Of a DNA stretch of 64,000 nt, positions 48,563 through 59,843 are shown one piece after another; the stretch's first letter is position 1, and each line of letters starts with the position of its first letter. The DNA is from Ehretia macrophylla (Eukaryota; Streptophyta; Magnoliopsida; Boraginales; Ehretiaceae): NCBI GenBank assembly GCA_037974665.1, contig CM075769.1, positions 80,419,190-80,483,189 on the forward strand, in the 5' to 3' direction. The position numbers and the translations under genes are program-made. The notes beneath the pieces were generated by a model that ran no database searches, had not been told where the DNA came from, and was given only the letters and a program-made list of their open reading frames with translations.

Positions 48563-49120
48563 CTTTTCAATTTTTTTTGCCCTGGTTAGGGTTGCCAAGA
48601 TACTTTATCCACCAAATCTCTATTACCGAATCCCACGGAACATTGGGCAAGACAACTTCGCTTCACGTAGAGGTCGGGCCCGCAAACCGAGGGCGTAGGG
48701 TTTGTGACTAGGTCTCCGTCGCTCCGGTGCCTATAACTTTTGATCCGTAAGGAGTTACACGGCGCACAGCATACCGTTGCAAAGTTCTTTGAGAGCTCTA
48801 CGACGGGGGTAGCGAGCTTGCTCACTGTACCCATTTTTGGAGGCCAAAATCGAATGTTTTCATCAATTTCAGGCCACTTTTGTTCATTTGCTCTATTTTT
48901 TTGTCCCGGATTGTACGTCGTGAGCTATTAAAAGGACGACAACCTGACTCGTGGAACATCAGAGGTCCCTACAACGTGTCGATATCACGTCTTGCGAGGA
49001 TGCTGCGTTGTTGAAGCTGATGGGTTGTCGTGAAGCTCATTGGGCCTTTTGAATGGGCCATCTCTCTAGGCTGGGACTGTGAACCGTTAACACATATTGG
49101 AATTGTGCCCTCAACATGAC

Positions 49121-49239
49121 GGGTGTGATCATACCAGCACTAATGCACCGGATCCCATCAGAACTCCGAAGTTAAGCGTGCTTGGGCGAGGGTAATACTA
49201 GGATGGGTGACCCCCTGGGAAGTCCTCGTGTTACACCCC
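49121..49239 (+). rRNA. 5S: 5S rRNA gene, copy 71
   Basis: Changes C6T, A71G, G75A, G113A. Its downstream spacer is split by the LTR insertion at 49589. Confidence 0.9.
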
Positions 49240-49583
49240 CTTTTCAATTTTTTTTGCCCTTGTTTGGGTTGCCAAGATACTTTATCCACCAAATCTCTAT
49301 TACTGAATCCCACGGAACATTGGGCAAGACAACTTCGCTTCACGTAGAGGCCGGGCCCGCAAACCGAGGGCGTAGGGTTTGTGACCAAGTCTCCGTCGCT
49401 CCGGTGCCCATAACTTTTGATCCGTAAGAAGTTACGCGGCGCACAACATACCATTGCAAAGCTCTCTGAGAGCTCTACGACGGGGGCAGTCAGCTTGCTC
49501 GCTGTGCCCATTTTTGGACCCTAAAATCGAACATTTTCGTCTGTTTCAGGACACTTTTCTTCTTTTGCCCTGTTTTTCCGTCC

Positions 49584-49588
49584 CGGAT
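49584..49588 (+). repeat. Target-site duplication CGGAT, left
   Basis: The uninterrupted spacer reads CCCGGATCGTACGTCG; here CGGAT is followed by the element's TGTCACG end. Confidence 0.9.
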
Positions 49589-50658
49589 TGTCACGCCCCA
49601 ACCCGGCCTATAAAGGTTAGACTAGGGTGTGATCTAAACATTCAAGTAATGTCTCGTACTTTACCGTTCATGAAGATTTAACACTTAACGTTTTGGCCTA
49701 AACTCCAAAATTTTTCGGTAAACCGGCAGCATAACGACTGTAATTGGGCTCTTTGGTTTGACCTAATTCTCTAAACGCCTCAATCATTCCAATCATTAAT
49801 TCAATTCCATTAAGGACTCCTATTTGTCACCAACCGATTTGCCTACTAGTTTATCTTGAAAGTCTCGTTTGGTTAATAAGCCTAACATTATAACTATGTC
49901 CCGTTTATTTGTTAATTTCCTGTCATGCAAGTACCTATTATCCTTTAGTTTGCAAATGAGCACCTAAGTGAAATTAGATAGAATTAACTTAGTTGATCGT
50001 TCATCTAGTGGTTTGAAAGAATACGATAACTACTAATTAAGAAAACGAAAGCAAACAACCAAATAAAAATTCGTCCGGTTATAGATAGTACAATCCCAGA
50101 ATTAGACCCAAATTACAACAGGGTCATTTACATCAATAAAATGAATAGTTTGCAATCAAACACAACATCCATATAGCAACCACTTTCAGGCAAAGCACAA
50201 AAGCACGTAGGGACAGGCAATCACTCCAAGGAACCATTGTTAGGCACATCGTCCTCGGGTACCTGTTCTTGATCTTCTTCACCTGAGATGATAAAAGAGG
50301 GTGAGTCCTTATGAACTCATTGAGGGGGAACGAGAAATAGGTTTTGAAACTCATTTTCCAGTTCAACTTATGAAAATCCTTTTGCAAGCATGAATATAAC
50401 AATAATATAAGATATAGGAACATGAATACCAGTCTTTCCTCCCCGAGGTTCTCTAGGAACCAAGCGAGAGTACTTATACACATAGTAAAAGGATACGGTG
50501 AGCTTTAGCTCTCAGATCAGTTTCAGAATCAGAAGTTGCGGTTGACTTCAAATCATCCCCCAAACACGCCAGGTGGGTGTACTCCGGATGTACCCCGAAA
50601 TCCTACGACCCAACTCTCCGAAGAAGTCTAGCCCCCAAAAGAGAGAGGGAATGGGACC

Positions 50659-50717
50659 ATGGTAGTCACGGGTGCACCGGCAAGCCCGATGCCGCCCGGT
50701 GTGCTGATCGCTACCAT
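50659..50717. repeat. GC-rich inverted repeat in the LTR
   Basis: ATGGTAG at 50659-50665 is the reverse complement of CTACCAT at 50711-50717, and CACCGG (50675-50680) faces CCGGTG (50696-50701) inside it. In an otherwise AT-rich LTR this can fold as a two-part hairpin. Confidence 0.6.
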
Positions 50718-51535
50718 GCCAACAGGAAAGGTTGCAACCTTGTATGCAATGCACATTCATGACAGGCAATATATCACAGGAGGAGGACAACAAAGTAGGT
50801 TGCCTCCGGACAGTTATAAGATTTCACATTGAGCAAGTAAATAGGTAAACAAGCAGGGCACGATAAGACAGGAAATTTCACTTGAAAGGCATATAGAGTT
50901 ATATGAAAATTAAACGGGCAGCCATGTAACACATGTAAAACAGGCCATATAACTCATTTCAAAGTCCACGTGATCAAGTAGTAAGCTTATTCAACATGCA
51001 ATAACATCTACGTGGGTTCGGGTGCAAGAAAAGCTTATTTGTCAACATGCAATGATCAAAATCACATTTAAGACTATAAAGGCATTTACGGGCAGCCTAC
51101 TAAACATATAATTCCACACAATATTCAAATGATCAACACTTAGCAAAACTACCTAGTCATTAGGGTTTCCATTTCGTGCATATTTGTGCAATTTGAGCCT
51201 CAACCAAACTCAAAGTCAATCTCAAACCATACATCATATAATTCAACATCCTCAAGTACTCAAAACAGTCCACACAACATCTCAACACCACAATTCCAAG
51301 CAATTAACACCACAAGAGAGGTTACAATAATTTTTCCAAGCATATAGCTAAGTGAAACCCTTACTGCAATAGGCTGTTTTCTCACAATCAATAGGATAAG
51401 CAAAAAAACTCCAAATCCAGTGAATAAGATGTCAAATTAAAGCTTAAGAAGATAACTAAAATCAGAAACAAACCTTGCATCAATTGGAGTTCGGGATCAT
51501 TAGATATAGCCGAAACAGTGAGATAGCACAAAACT

Positions 51536-51932
51536 GTCCAGATTTGCACACATTTCCATAATTGACGTTTTTAAGGTCCTTAAGGTCAGTTTTAGCCTTG
51601 GTCCATTTCTGACAAAATTTTCCAGAACTGAAAAATCTAGTAGCAAACCAAATTTCATGCATTTTTGACATCATTTACTAAGTCAAATATGGTTCGTTCC
51701 ACAAGGTCAGTGCATCTGCCAAAACCTGCTTCATTTTTTCAGATTTCCAGATTTGGACACATTTTAAAGATTCGCCATTTGTAGGATCTTAGAGTCAACA
51801 TTAGCTTCGGCCTATTTCTGGAAAAAATGTTCAAAACTGTCCAAAATAGTTACCTACAAATTTTCATGAATTTTCAACATCATTTTCCTAGCTAAACTTA
51901 CCTCGAAACAGACTGGTCAGAGAGTTGTCAAC
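51536..51932. repeat. Diverged tandem duplication inside the LTR
   Basis: About 185 bp at 51536-51720 recurs at 51747-51932: both contain CCAGATTTG, ACACATTT, TATTTCTGG-like and TTTTCATG/TTTCATGCATTTT blocks in the same order, with many substitutions. Confidence 0.65.
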
Positions 51933-52141
51933 AATTCGACTTCACCTAGCATCACTTTCAAGCCAAGATCTTGCCATGCATGGTTGTTTAAGCTTATGAA
52001 CGAACATATAACTCAAGTACAGAAGCAAATACACACATTTATGAGCATGCATGTGGATTTTTGAAGAGTTTTCAAAAGGTTTTAGCCCTCACCTTAGCAA
52101 TCAACCCAAAAGATGCTCAAAAACCTTGTTGAAGCTCAAAT

Positions 52142-52510
52142 CTCTTCTTCTTCTTCTTGCTTAGCTTAGATTCCAACTAGCTTTTCTCTATTTTTTCCTA
52201 GCTTAGTGATCAATCTCTTAGCACATGCATGAGGTTAGAACATGAAGAAAAAAAATGGAAGTCAAGAAGCTTACCTAGGCCGAATAGAAGTCTTCAATGT
52301 ACATGCATGTGTGATTTTCACTTCCTAGCTTGCTCGGTTGAGGTCCTTTGCTTATGGCTTTCTTTGTTTAGATATGGTGTGAAGAAGATAAGCTATGGAG
52401 GTAGAGAACTCAGCCAAAACCGAAATGGAGAGAGAAAATGAGAGGGAAGTGAGAGAAAAGAAGGAGAAATGAAAGAGAAATGAAAGAATATGACAAAGAA
52501 TGACAAAGAG
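52142..52510 (-). other. Probable transcribed leader region of the LTR
   Basis: Read on the minus strand this stretch is pyrimidine-rich (TTTCTC and CTCTC tracts), then has a GAAGAAGAAGAAG run and a GGTGAGGG splice-donor-like motif near 52100, like the R/U5 leader of large plant gypsy LTRs. I could not place a TATA box with confidence. Confidence 0.35.
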
Positions 52511-52979
52511 TGATGTTTTGCATTGTTCTAAGCATATGGTCAGCCTTGGGCAGCCCATTTTCAGTATTTTTGTGTCTTCAAGGAGTATTTTGAAATGGCT
52601 AGCATGGGCATGGAGCACTTGGTCGAAAATGGTGGTGATTTGAGGAGATTTGAGCAATTTTTTATGCATTGTGTTAAGTGTTTTGTCATAGTTTGTCTAG
52701 GACTAAATTTTTATGCATTTGTGTCATTAGAATTGTCATAGGAATGTTGGGGAATGAGGGAATCTAGGTAGAATAAAATATAGGAATGTTTGTTGATGAG
52801 TTGAATTATGAATAGAATAATAGATAGTGGAAAATGTAAGAATAGTTTAGTATTATTTTATTGTTAGTGGAGTTTGTAGAGAATTTGAATTAGGAATATA
52901 ATATTGGTTAGTGGATTGTGTAGGATTATTTTAGTGTCTAGTGCTTTGTGTAGGATTCTTTCTTGATTAACGTGGTGGC

Positions 52980-53440
52980 ATGGATTCCTAGATCTAGGGC
53001 ATGAATTACGAGGTAGACACGAACTACGAGGTACAACACGTATTTCAAGACTAAGGTACATACTTCAAGATAAGTGTACGGATTCTAATGCTAACACACG
53101 CAACCCTAGGTGAATGAACGTAGACCAAAATAAGGCACGTAATTCAATGCAATGCACGTAATTCAAGACACGACTCTTAAACCTAGGTTAAAGCACGCAG
53201 TTCAAGATTAATGCACGCGAAACGAAGAGACACACGTAAATCAAGGTCTCGCATGTAAATTAAGGTAATGGCATGTTTAACTAGGTATCGCACGTATATC
53301 GAGGATTAGGGCACACAATTCTAGGTTAAGGCACGTATAACGAGGCATGCACAAAAACCAAGACAGGGCACGTAATCCAAGGTCGGTCATATAATTAGGG
53401 ATCTATGGCATGAAAATCGAGGTATGACACATTATTCGGG
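52980..53440. repeat. Degenerate minisatellite in the LTR
   Basis: Roughly 20-28 bp imperfect units around GCACGTAAATCAAGG, with variants such as GCACGTAATTCAAG, GCACGTATATCGAGG and GCACGTAATCCAAGG. It lies at the 5' (U3) end of the LTR when read on the minus strand. Such arrays near LTR ends are common in large plant gypsy elements. Confidence 0.75.
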
Positions 53441-53453
53441 GTCGGGCCTCACA

Positions 53454-53458
53454 CGGAT
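53454..53458 (+). repeat. Target-site duplication CGGAT, right
   Basis: Directly follows the element's CTCACA end and continues into normal spacer (CGTACGTCGTGAGC). Confidence 0.9.
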
Positions 53459-53667
53459 CGTACGTCGTGAGCTATTAAAAGGACGACAACCTGACTCGCG
53501 GTACATCAGAGGGCCCTACAACGTGTCGATATCATGTCTTGCGAGGATGCTGCGTTATTGAAGCGGATGGGTTGTCGTTAAGCCCATTGGGCCTTTTGAA
53601 TGAGCCATCTCTCTAGGCTGGCACTGTGAACCGTTAACACATATAAGAATTGTACCCTCAACATGAC

Positions 53668-53786
53668 GGGTGCGATCATACCAGCACTAATGCATTGGAT
53701 CCCATCAGAACTCCGAAGTTAAGCGTTCTTGGGCAAGAGTAGTACTAGGATGGGTGACCCGCTGGGAAGTCCTCGTGTTGCACCCC
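53668..53786 (+). rRNA. 5S: 5S rRNA gene, copy 72
   Basis: Changes C28T, C29T, G60T, G68A, C94G. First copy after the LTR; only 214 bp of its upstream spacer, counted from the target duplication, lies next to it. Confidence 0.9.
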
Positions 53787-54343
53787 CTTTTCAATTTTTT
53801 TTGCCCTAGTTAGGGTTGCCAAGATACTTTATCCACCAAATCTTTATTACCGAATCCCACGGAACATTGGGCAAGACAACTTCGCTCACGTAGAGGCCGG
53901 GCCCGCAAACCGAGGGCGTAGGGTTTGTGACCAGGTCTCCGTCGCTCCGGTGCCCATAACTTTTCATCCGTAAGGAGTTACGCGGTGCACAACATACCGT
54001 TGCAAAGCTCTATGAGAGCTCTACGACGGGGGCAGCCAGCTAGCTCGCTATGCCCTTTTTTAGAGCCCAAAATTGAATGTTTTCATCAGTTTCAGGACAC
54101 TTTTCTTCCTTTGCTCTGTTTTTTCGTCCCGGATCGTACGTCGTGAGCTGTTAAAAGGACGACAACCTGACTCGCGGTACATCAGAGGGCCCTACAACGT
54201 GTCGATATCACGTCTTGCGAGGATGCTACGTTGTTGAAGCAGATGGGTTGTCGTTAGGCCCATTGGGCCTTTTGAATGGGCCATCTCTCTTGGCTGGCAC
54301 TGTGAACCGTTAACATATATAGGAATTGTGCCCTCAACATGAC

Positions 54344-54461
54344 GAGTGCGATCATACCAGCACTAATGCACCGGATCCATCAGAACTCCGAAGTTAAGCG
54401 TGCTTGGGCGAGAGTAGTACTAGGATGGGTGACCCCCTGGGAAGTCCTCGTGTTGCACCCC
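54344..54461 (+). rRNA. 5S: 5S rRNA gene, copy 73 (118 nt)
   Basis: G2A and one C lost from CCC at 34-36; otherwise consensus, with intact boxes. Confidence 0.91.
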
Positions 54462-55018
54462 ATTTTCAATTTTTTTGCCCTGGTTAGGGTTGCCAATATA
54501 TTTTATCCACCAAATATCTATTATCAAATCCCACGGAACATTGGGCAAGACAACTACGATTCACGTAGAGGCCGGGCCCGCAAACCGAGGGAGTAGGGTT
54601 TGTGACCAGGTCTCCGCCGCTCCGGTGCCTATAACTTTTGATCCGTAAGGAGTTATTTGCCGCACAGCATACCGTTGCAAAGCTCTCTGAGAGCTCTACG
54701 ACGAGGGTAGCTAGTTTGCTCGCTGTGCCCATTTTTGGAGCCCAAAATCGAATGTTTTCATCAGTTTCGGGATACTTTTCTTCTTTGGCCATGTTTTTCC
54801 GTCCCGGATCGTACGTCGTGAGCTATTAAAAGGACGACAACTTGACTCGCGGTACATCAGAGGGCCCTACAACGTGTCGATACCACGTCTTGCGAGGATG
54901 CTGCGTTGTTGAAGCAGATGGGTTGTTGTTAAGCCCATTGGGCCTTTTGAATGGGCAATCACTCTAGGCTGGCACTGCGAACCGTTAACACATATTGGAA
55001 TTGTCCCCTCAACATGAC

Positions 55019-55137
55019 GGGTGCGATCAGACCAGCACTAATGCACCGGATCCCATCAGAACTCCGAAGTTAAGCGTGCTTGGTGGAGAGTAGTACTAGG
55101 ATGGGTGACCCCATGGGAAGTCCTCGTGTTGCACCCC
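55019..55137 (+). rRNA. 5S: 5S rRNA gene, copy 74
   Basis: Changes T12G, G66T, C67G, C95A. Confidence 0.91.
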
Positions 55138-55695
55138 CTTTTCAATTTTTTTTGCCCTAGTTAGGGTTGCCAAGATACTTTATCCGCCAAATCTCTATTA
55201 CCGAATCCCACGGAACATTGGGCAAGACAACTTCGCTTCACGTAGAGGACGGGCCCGGAAACCGAGGGCGTAGGGTTTTGTGACCAGGTCTGCGTCGCTC
55301 CGGTGCCCATAACTTTTTATCCGTAAGGAGTTACGCGGTGCACAACAAACCGTTGCAAAGCTCTCTAAGAGCTCTACGGCGGGGGCAGTGAGCTTGCTCG
55401 TTGTGCCTATTTTTGGAGCCCAAAATCAAACGTTTTCATTAGTTTCAAGCCACTTTTATTATTTTGCCCTGTTTTTCCGTCCCGGATCGTACGTCGTGAG
55501 CTGTTAAAAGGACGACAACCTAACTCGCGGTACATCAGAGGGCCCTACAACGTGTCGATATCACGTCTTGCGAGGATGCTGAGTTGTTGAAGCAGATGGG
55601 TTGTCGTTAAGCCCATTGGGCCTTTTGAATGGGCCATCTCTCTAGGTTGGCACTGTGAACCGTTAACACATATAGGAATTGTGCCCGCAACATAC

Positions 55696-55814
55696 GGGTG
55701 CGATCATACTAGCACTAAAGCACCGGATCCCATCAGAACTCCGAAGTTAAGCATGCTTGGACGAGAGTAGTACTAGGATGGGTGACCCCCTGGGAAGTCC
55801 TCGTGTTGCACCCC
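55696..55814 (+). rRNA. 5S: 5S rRNA gene, copy 75
   Basis: Changes C15T, T24A, G58A, G66A. T24A restores the AAAGCACC form common in other plants. The base run just before the gene is one shorter (CATAC). Confidence 0.91.
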
Positions 55815-56372
55815 CTTTTCAATTTTTTTTGCCCTGGGTCGGGTTGCCAAGATACTTTATCCACCAAATCTCTATTACCGAATCCCACGGAACATTGGGC
55901 AAGACAACTTCGCTTCATGTAGAGGCCGGGCCCGCAAACCGAGGGCGTAGGGTTTGTGACCAGGTCTCCGTTGCTCCGGTGCCCATAACTTTTGATCCGT
56001 AAGGAGTTACGCGGCGCACAGCATACCGTTGCAAAGCTCTTTGAGAGCTCTATGACGGGGGCATCCAGCTTGCTCGTTGTGTCGATTTTTGGATCCCAAA
56101 ATCGAACGTTTTCATTCGTTTCAGGCCACTTTTGTTCTTTTGCTCTATTTTTCCGTCCCGGATCGTACGTCGTGAGCTGTTAAAAGGACGACAACCTGAC
56201 TCATGGGACATCAGAGGACCCTACAACGTGTCGATATCAAGTCTTGCGAGGATGCTACGTTGTTGAAGCGGATGGGTTGTCGTTAAGCCCATTGGGCCTT
56301 TTGAATGGGCCATCTCTCTAGGCTGGGACTGTGAACCGTTAACACATATAGGAATTATGCCCTCAACATGAC

Positions 56373-56491
56373 AGGCGCGATCATACCAGCACTAATGCAC
56401 CGGATCCCATCAGAACTCCGAAGTTAAGCGTGCTTCGGCGAGAGTAGTACTAGGATTGGTGACCCCATGGGAAGTCCTCGTGTTGCACCCC
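56373..56491 (+). rRNA. 5S: 5S rRNA gene, copy 76
   Basis: Changes G1A, T4C, G64C, G85T, C95A. Confidence 0.9.
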
Positions 56492-57048
56492 CTTTCAAAT
56501 TTTTTTGCCCTTGTTAGGGTTGCCAAGATACTTTATCCACCAAATCTCTATTATCGAATCCCATGGAACATTGGGCAGGACAATTTCGCTTCACGTAAAG
56601 GCCGGGCCCGCAAACCGAGGGCGTAGGGTTTGTGACCAGGTCTCCGTCGCTCCGGTGCCCATAACTTTTCATCCGTACTGTGTTACGCGGCGCATATCAT
56701 ACCGTTTCAATGCTCTTGGAGAGCTCTACGACGAGGGCAGCGAGCTTGCTCGCTATGCCCATTTTTGAAGCCCAAAATTGAATGTTTACATCAATTTCAG
56801 GCCACTTTTCTTCTTTTGTCCTATTTTTCCGTCCCTGATCGTACGTCGTGAGCTATTAAAAGGACGACAACCTGACTTGCAGTACATCAGAGGGCCCTAC
56901 AATGTGTCGATATCATGTCTTGCGTGGATGCTGCATTGTTGAAGCGGATGGGTTGTCATTAAGCCCATTGGGCCTTTTGAATGGGCCATCTCTCTGGACT
57001 GGCACTGTGAACCGTTAACACATAAAGGAATTGTGCCCTCAACATGAC

Positions 57049-57167
57049 GGGTGTGATCATACCAGCACTAATGCACCGGATCCCATCAGAACTCCGAAGT
57101 TAAGCGAGCTTGGGCGAGAGTAGTACTAGGATGGGTGGCTCCCTGGGAAGTCCTCATGTTGCACCCC
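57049..57167 (+). rRNA. 5S: 5S rRNA gene, copy 77
   Basis: Changes C6T, T59A, A90G, C92T, G108A. TATA-like element is ACATAAAGG. Confidence 0.9.
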
Positions 57168-57725
57168 TTTTTTAATTTCTTTTGCCCTGGTTAGGGTTGC
57201 CAAGATACTTTATCCAAAAAATCTCTATTACCGAATATCACGGAACATTGGGCAAGACAACTTCGCTTCACGTAGAGGTCGGGCCTGCAAACCGAGGGCG
57301 TAGGGTTTGTGACCAGGTCTCCGTCGCTACGGTGCCCATAACTTTTGATCCGCAAGGAGTTACATGGCACACAATATACCGTTGCAGAGCTCTCTGAGAG
57401 CTCTACGGCGGGGGTAGCGAGCATGCTCGCTTTGCCCATTTTTGGAGCCCAAAATCGAACTTTTTCATCTGTTTCAGGCCACTTTTCTCCTTTTGCCCTG
57501 TTTTTCCATCCCGGATCGTACGTATTGAGTTGTTAAAAGGATGACAACCTGACTCGCGGTACATTAGAGGGCCCCACATCGTGTCGATATCACGTCTTGC
57601 GAGGATGCTGCGTTGTTGATGCTGATGGGTTGTCGTTAAGCCCATTGGGCCTTTTGAATGGGCCATCTCTCCAGGCTGGCATTGTGAACCGTTAACACAT
57701 ATAGGAATTGTGCCCTCAACATGAC

Positions 57726-57844
57726 GGTTGCGATCATACCAGCACTAATGCACCGGATCCCATCAGAACTCCGAAGTTAAGCATGCTTGGGCGAGAGTAG
57801 TACTTGGATGGGTGTCCCCATGGGAAGTCCTCGTGTTGCACCCC
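57726..57844 (+). rRNA. 5S: 5S rRNA gene, copy 78
   Basis: Changes G3T, G58A, A80T, A90T, C95A. G3T with A90T and C95A marks a type seen again in copies 81, 83 and 85. Confidence 0.9.
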
Positions 57845-58401
57845 TTTTCAATTTTTTTTGCCCTAGTTAGGGTTGCCAAGATACTTTATCCACCAAATCT
57901 CTATTACCAAATCCCACGGAACATTGGGCAAGACAACTTCGCTTCACGTAGAGGCCGGGCCAGCGAACCGAAGGCGTAGGGTTTGTGAACAAGTCTTCGT
58001 TGCTCCGGTGCCCATAACTTTTGATCTCCAAGGAGTTACGCGGCGCACAGCATACCGTTGCAAAGCTCTCTGAGTGCTCTACGACGGGGGCAGCTAGCAT
58101 GGTCGCTGTGCCCCTTTCTGGAGCCCAAAATTGAACGTTTTCTTCAATTTCAGGCTATTTCTGTTCTTTTGCTCTCTTTTTCCAACCCGGGTCGCACGCC
58201 GTGAGTTGTTAAAAGGACGACAACCTGACTCGCGGTACATCAGAGGGCCCTACAACGTGTCGATATCACGTCTTGCGAGGATGCTGCGTTGTTGAAGCAG
58301 AAGGGTTGTCGTTAAGCCCATTGGACCTTTTGAATGGGCCAACTCTCTAGGCTGGGACTGTGAACCGTTAACACATATAGGAATTGTTCCCTCAACATGA
58401 C

Positions 58402-58520
58402 GGGTGCGATCATACCAGCACTAATGCACCGGATCCCATCAGAACTCCGAAGTTAAGCGTGCTTGGGTGAGAGTAGTACTAGGATTGGTGACCCCATGAG
58501 AAGTCCTCGTGTTGCACCCC
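58402..58520 (+). rRNA. 5S: 5S rRNA gene, copy 79
   Basis: Changes C67T, G85T, C95A, G98A; G85T, C95A and G98A recur in copy 86. Confidence 0.91.
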
Positions 58521-59047
58521 CTTTCAATTTTTTTTGTCCTTGTTAGGGTTGCCAAGGTACTTTATCCACCAAATCTCTATTACCGAATCCCACGGAACAT
58601 TGGGCAAGACAACTTCGCTTCACATAGAGGCCGGGCCCACAAACCGAGGGCGTAGGGTTTGTGACCAGGTCTCCGTCGCTCCGGTGCCCATAACCTTTGA
58701 TCCGTAAGGCATTACGCGGCACACAGCATACCGTTGCAAAGCTCTTAGAGAGTTCTACGACGTGGGCAAAGAGCTTGCTCGCTTTGCCATTTTTTTTTGC
58801 CCAAAAATGAACGTTTACATCAGTTTCAGGCAACTTTTCTTCTTTTGCCCTATTTTTCTGTCCCTGATCGTACGTCGTTAGCTGTTAAGAGGGCCCTACA
58901 ATGTGTCGATATCATGTCTTGCGAGGATGCTACATTGTTGAAGCGGATGGGTTGTCGTTAAGCCCATTGGGCCTTTTGAATGGGCCATCTCTCTAGGCTG
59001 CCACTGTGAACCGTTAACACATAAAGGAATTTTGCCCTCAACATGAC

Positions 59048-59166
59048 GGGTGTGATCATGCCAGCACTAATGCACCGGATCCCATCAGAACTCAGAAGTT
59101 AAGCGTGCTTGGGCGAGAGTAGTACTAGGATGGGTGACCCCCTGGGAAGTCCTCGTGTTGCACCCC
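59048..59166 (+). rRNA. 5S: 5S rRNA gene, copy 80
   Basis: Changes C6T, A13G, C47A; all boxes match the consensus. The preceding spacer is about 31 bp short and the TATA-like element is ACATAAAGG. Confidence 0.92.
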
Positions 59167-59724
59167 CTTTTCAATTTATTTTGCCCTGGTTAGGGTTGCC
59201 AAGATACTTTATCCACCGAATCTCTATTACTGAATCCCACGGAACATTGGGCAAGACAACTTCGCTTCATGTAGAGGCCGGACCCGCAAACCGAGGGCGT
59301 AGGGTTTGTGACCAGATCTCCGTCGCTGCGGTGCCAATAAATTTTGATCCGTAAGGAGTTATGCAGCGCACAGCATACCGTTGCAAAGCTCTCTGAGAGC
59401 TCTACGATGGGGGCAGCGAGCTTGCTCACTGTCCCCATTTTTGGAACCTAAAATTGAACGTTTTCATCTGTTTCATGCTACTTTTCTTCTTTTGCCCAGT
59501 TTTTCCGTCCTGGATCGTACGTCGTGAGCTGTTAAAAGGACGACAACCTGACTCGCGGTACATTAGAGGTCCCTACATCGGGCCGATATCACGTCTTGCG
59601 AGGATGCTGCGTTGTTAAAGCAGAAGGGTTGTCGTTAAGCCCATTGGGCCTTTTGAATGGGCCATCTCCCCAGGCTGGCACTGTGAACCGTTAACACATA
59701 TAGGAATCGTGCCCTCAACATGAC

Positions 59725-59843
59725 GGTTGCGATCATACCAGCACTAATGCACCGGATCCCATCAGCACACCGAAGTTAAGCATGCTTGGGCGAGAGTAGT
59801 ACTAGGATGGGTGTCCCCATGGGAAGTCCTCGTGTTGCACCCC
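59725..59843 (+). rRNA. 5S: 5S rRNA gene, copy 81
   Basis: Changes G3T, A42C, T45A, G58A, A90T, C95A. Confidence 0.9.

Larger units (their letters stand above)
995..49588 (+). repeat. 5S rDNA tandem array, left part (copies 1-71)
   Basis: Head-to-tail units with gene starts usually 674-679 bp apart and no inversion. Each unit is a 119-nt 5S gene and a spacer of about 558 bp; the spacer carries no other gene. In order the spacer holds a T-rich terminator, a GC-rich stretch around GCCGGGCCCGCAAACCGAGG, a palindrome (AGCTCTCTGAGAGCT), a CCCGGATCGTACGTCG block, a GGCCCATT-type hairpin and the Pol III upstream elements. Exceptions to the period are copy 8 (653 bp after copy 7), copy 20 (608 bp after copy 19), and copy 4 (986 bp after copy 3, because one gene was lost). 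Confidence 0.97.
49589..53453 (-). mobile_element. Solo LTR, 3865 bp, probably of a Ty3/gypsy retrotransposon
   Basis: The insertion is bounded by TG...CA ends and 5-bp direct repeats (CGGAT), the signature of integrase-mediated insertion, and removing it restores a normal 677-bp unit. On the minus strand it starts TGTGAGGCCCGACC at 53453 and ends GGGGCGTGACA at 49589; the latter is a typical plant gypsy LTR 3' end. It is AT-rich, has no gag, protease, RT, integrase, primer site or polypurine tract, and no second LTR, so it is best explained as the product of LTR-LTR recombination. The minus-strand frame of 116 codons at 50133-50483 has no family likeness. LTRs this long fit the Tekay, Ogre/Tat or Athila groups; which one is not shown. 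A non-autonomous element with degenerate inverted ends is less likely. Confidence 0.82.

Noticed and set aside
995-49588. CRISPR-like or satellite array reading of the periodic repeats
   Set aside because: The repeated element is a clear 5S rRNA gene with Pol III boxes and spacer; the unit size and plant context exclude CRISPR.
50133-50483. Minus-strand frame of 116 codons in the LTR
   Set aside because: It lies in LTR sequence, has low-complexity hydrophobic composition and no recognisable domain or gene context.
50577-50793. GC-rich frames on both strands around 50.6-50.8 kb as a captured gene
   Set aside because: The GC rise is short and explained by the inverted repeat; no conserved protein motif is visible.
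52229-52669. Short frames on both strands at 52.2-52.7 kb
   Set aside because: They coincide with the pyrimidine-rich leader part of the LTR and have no family likeness.
49589-53453. DNA transposon with terminal inverted repeats
   Set aside because: The ends share only a loose inverted match (TGTCACGCCC against TGTGAGGCCC), no transposase is present, and the TG...CA ends with a 5-bp duplication fit an LTR better.
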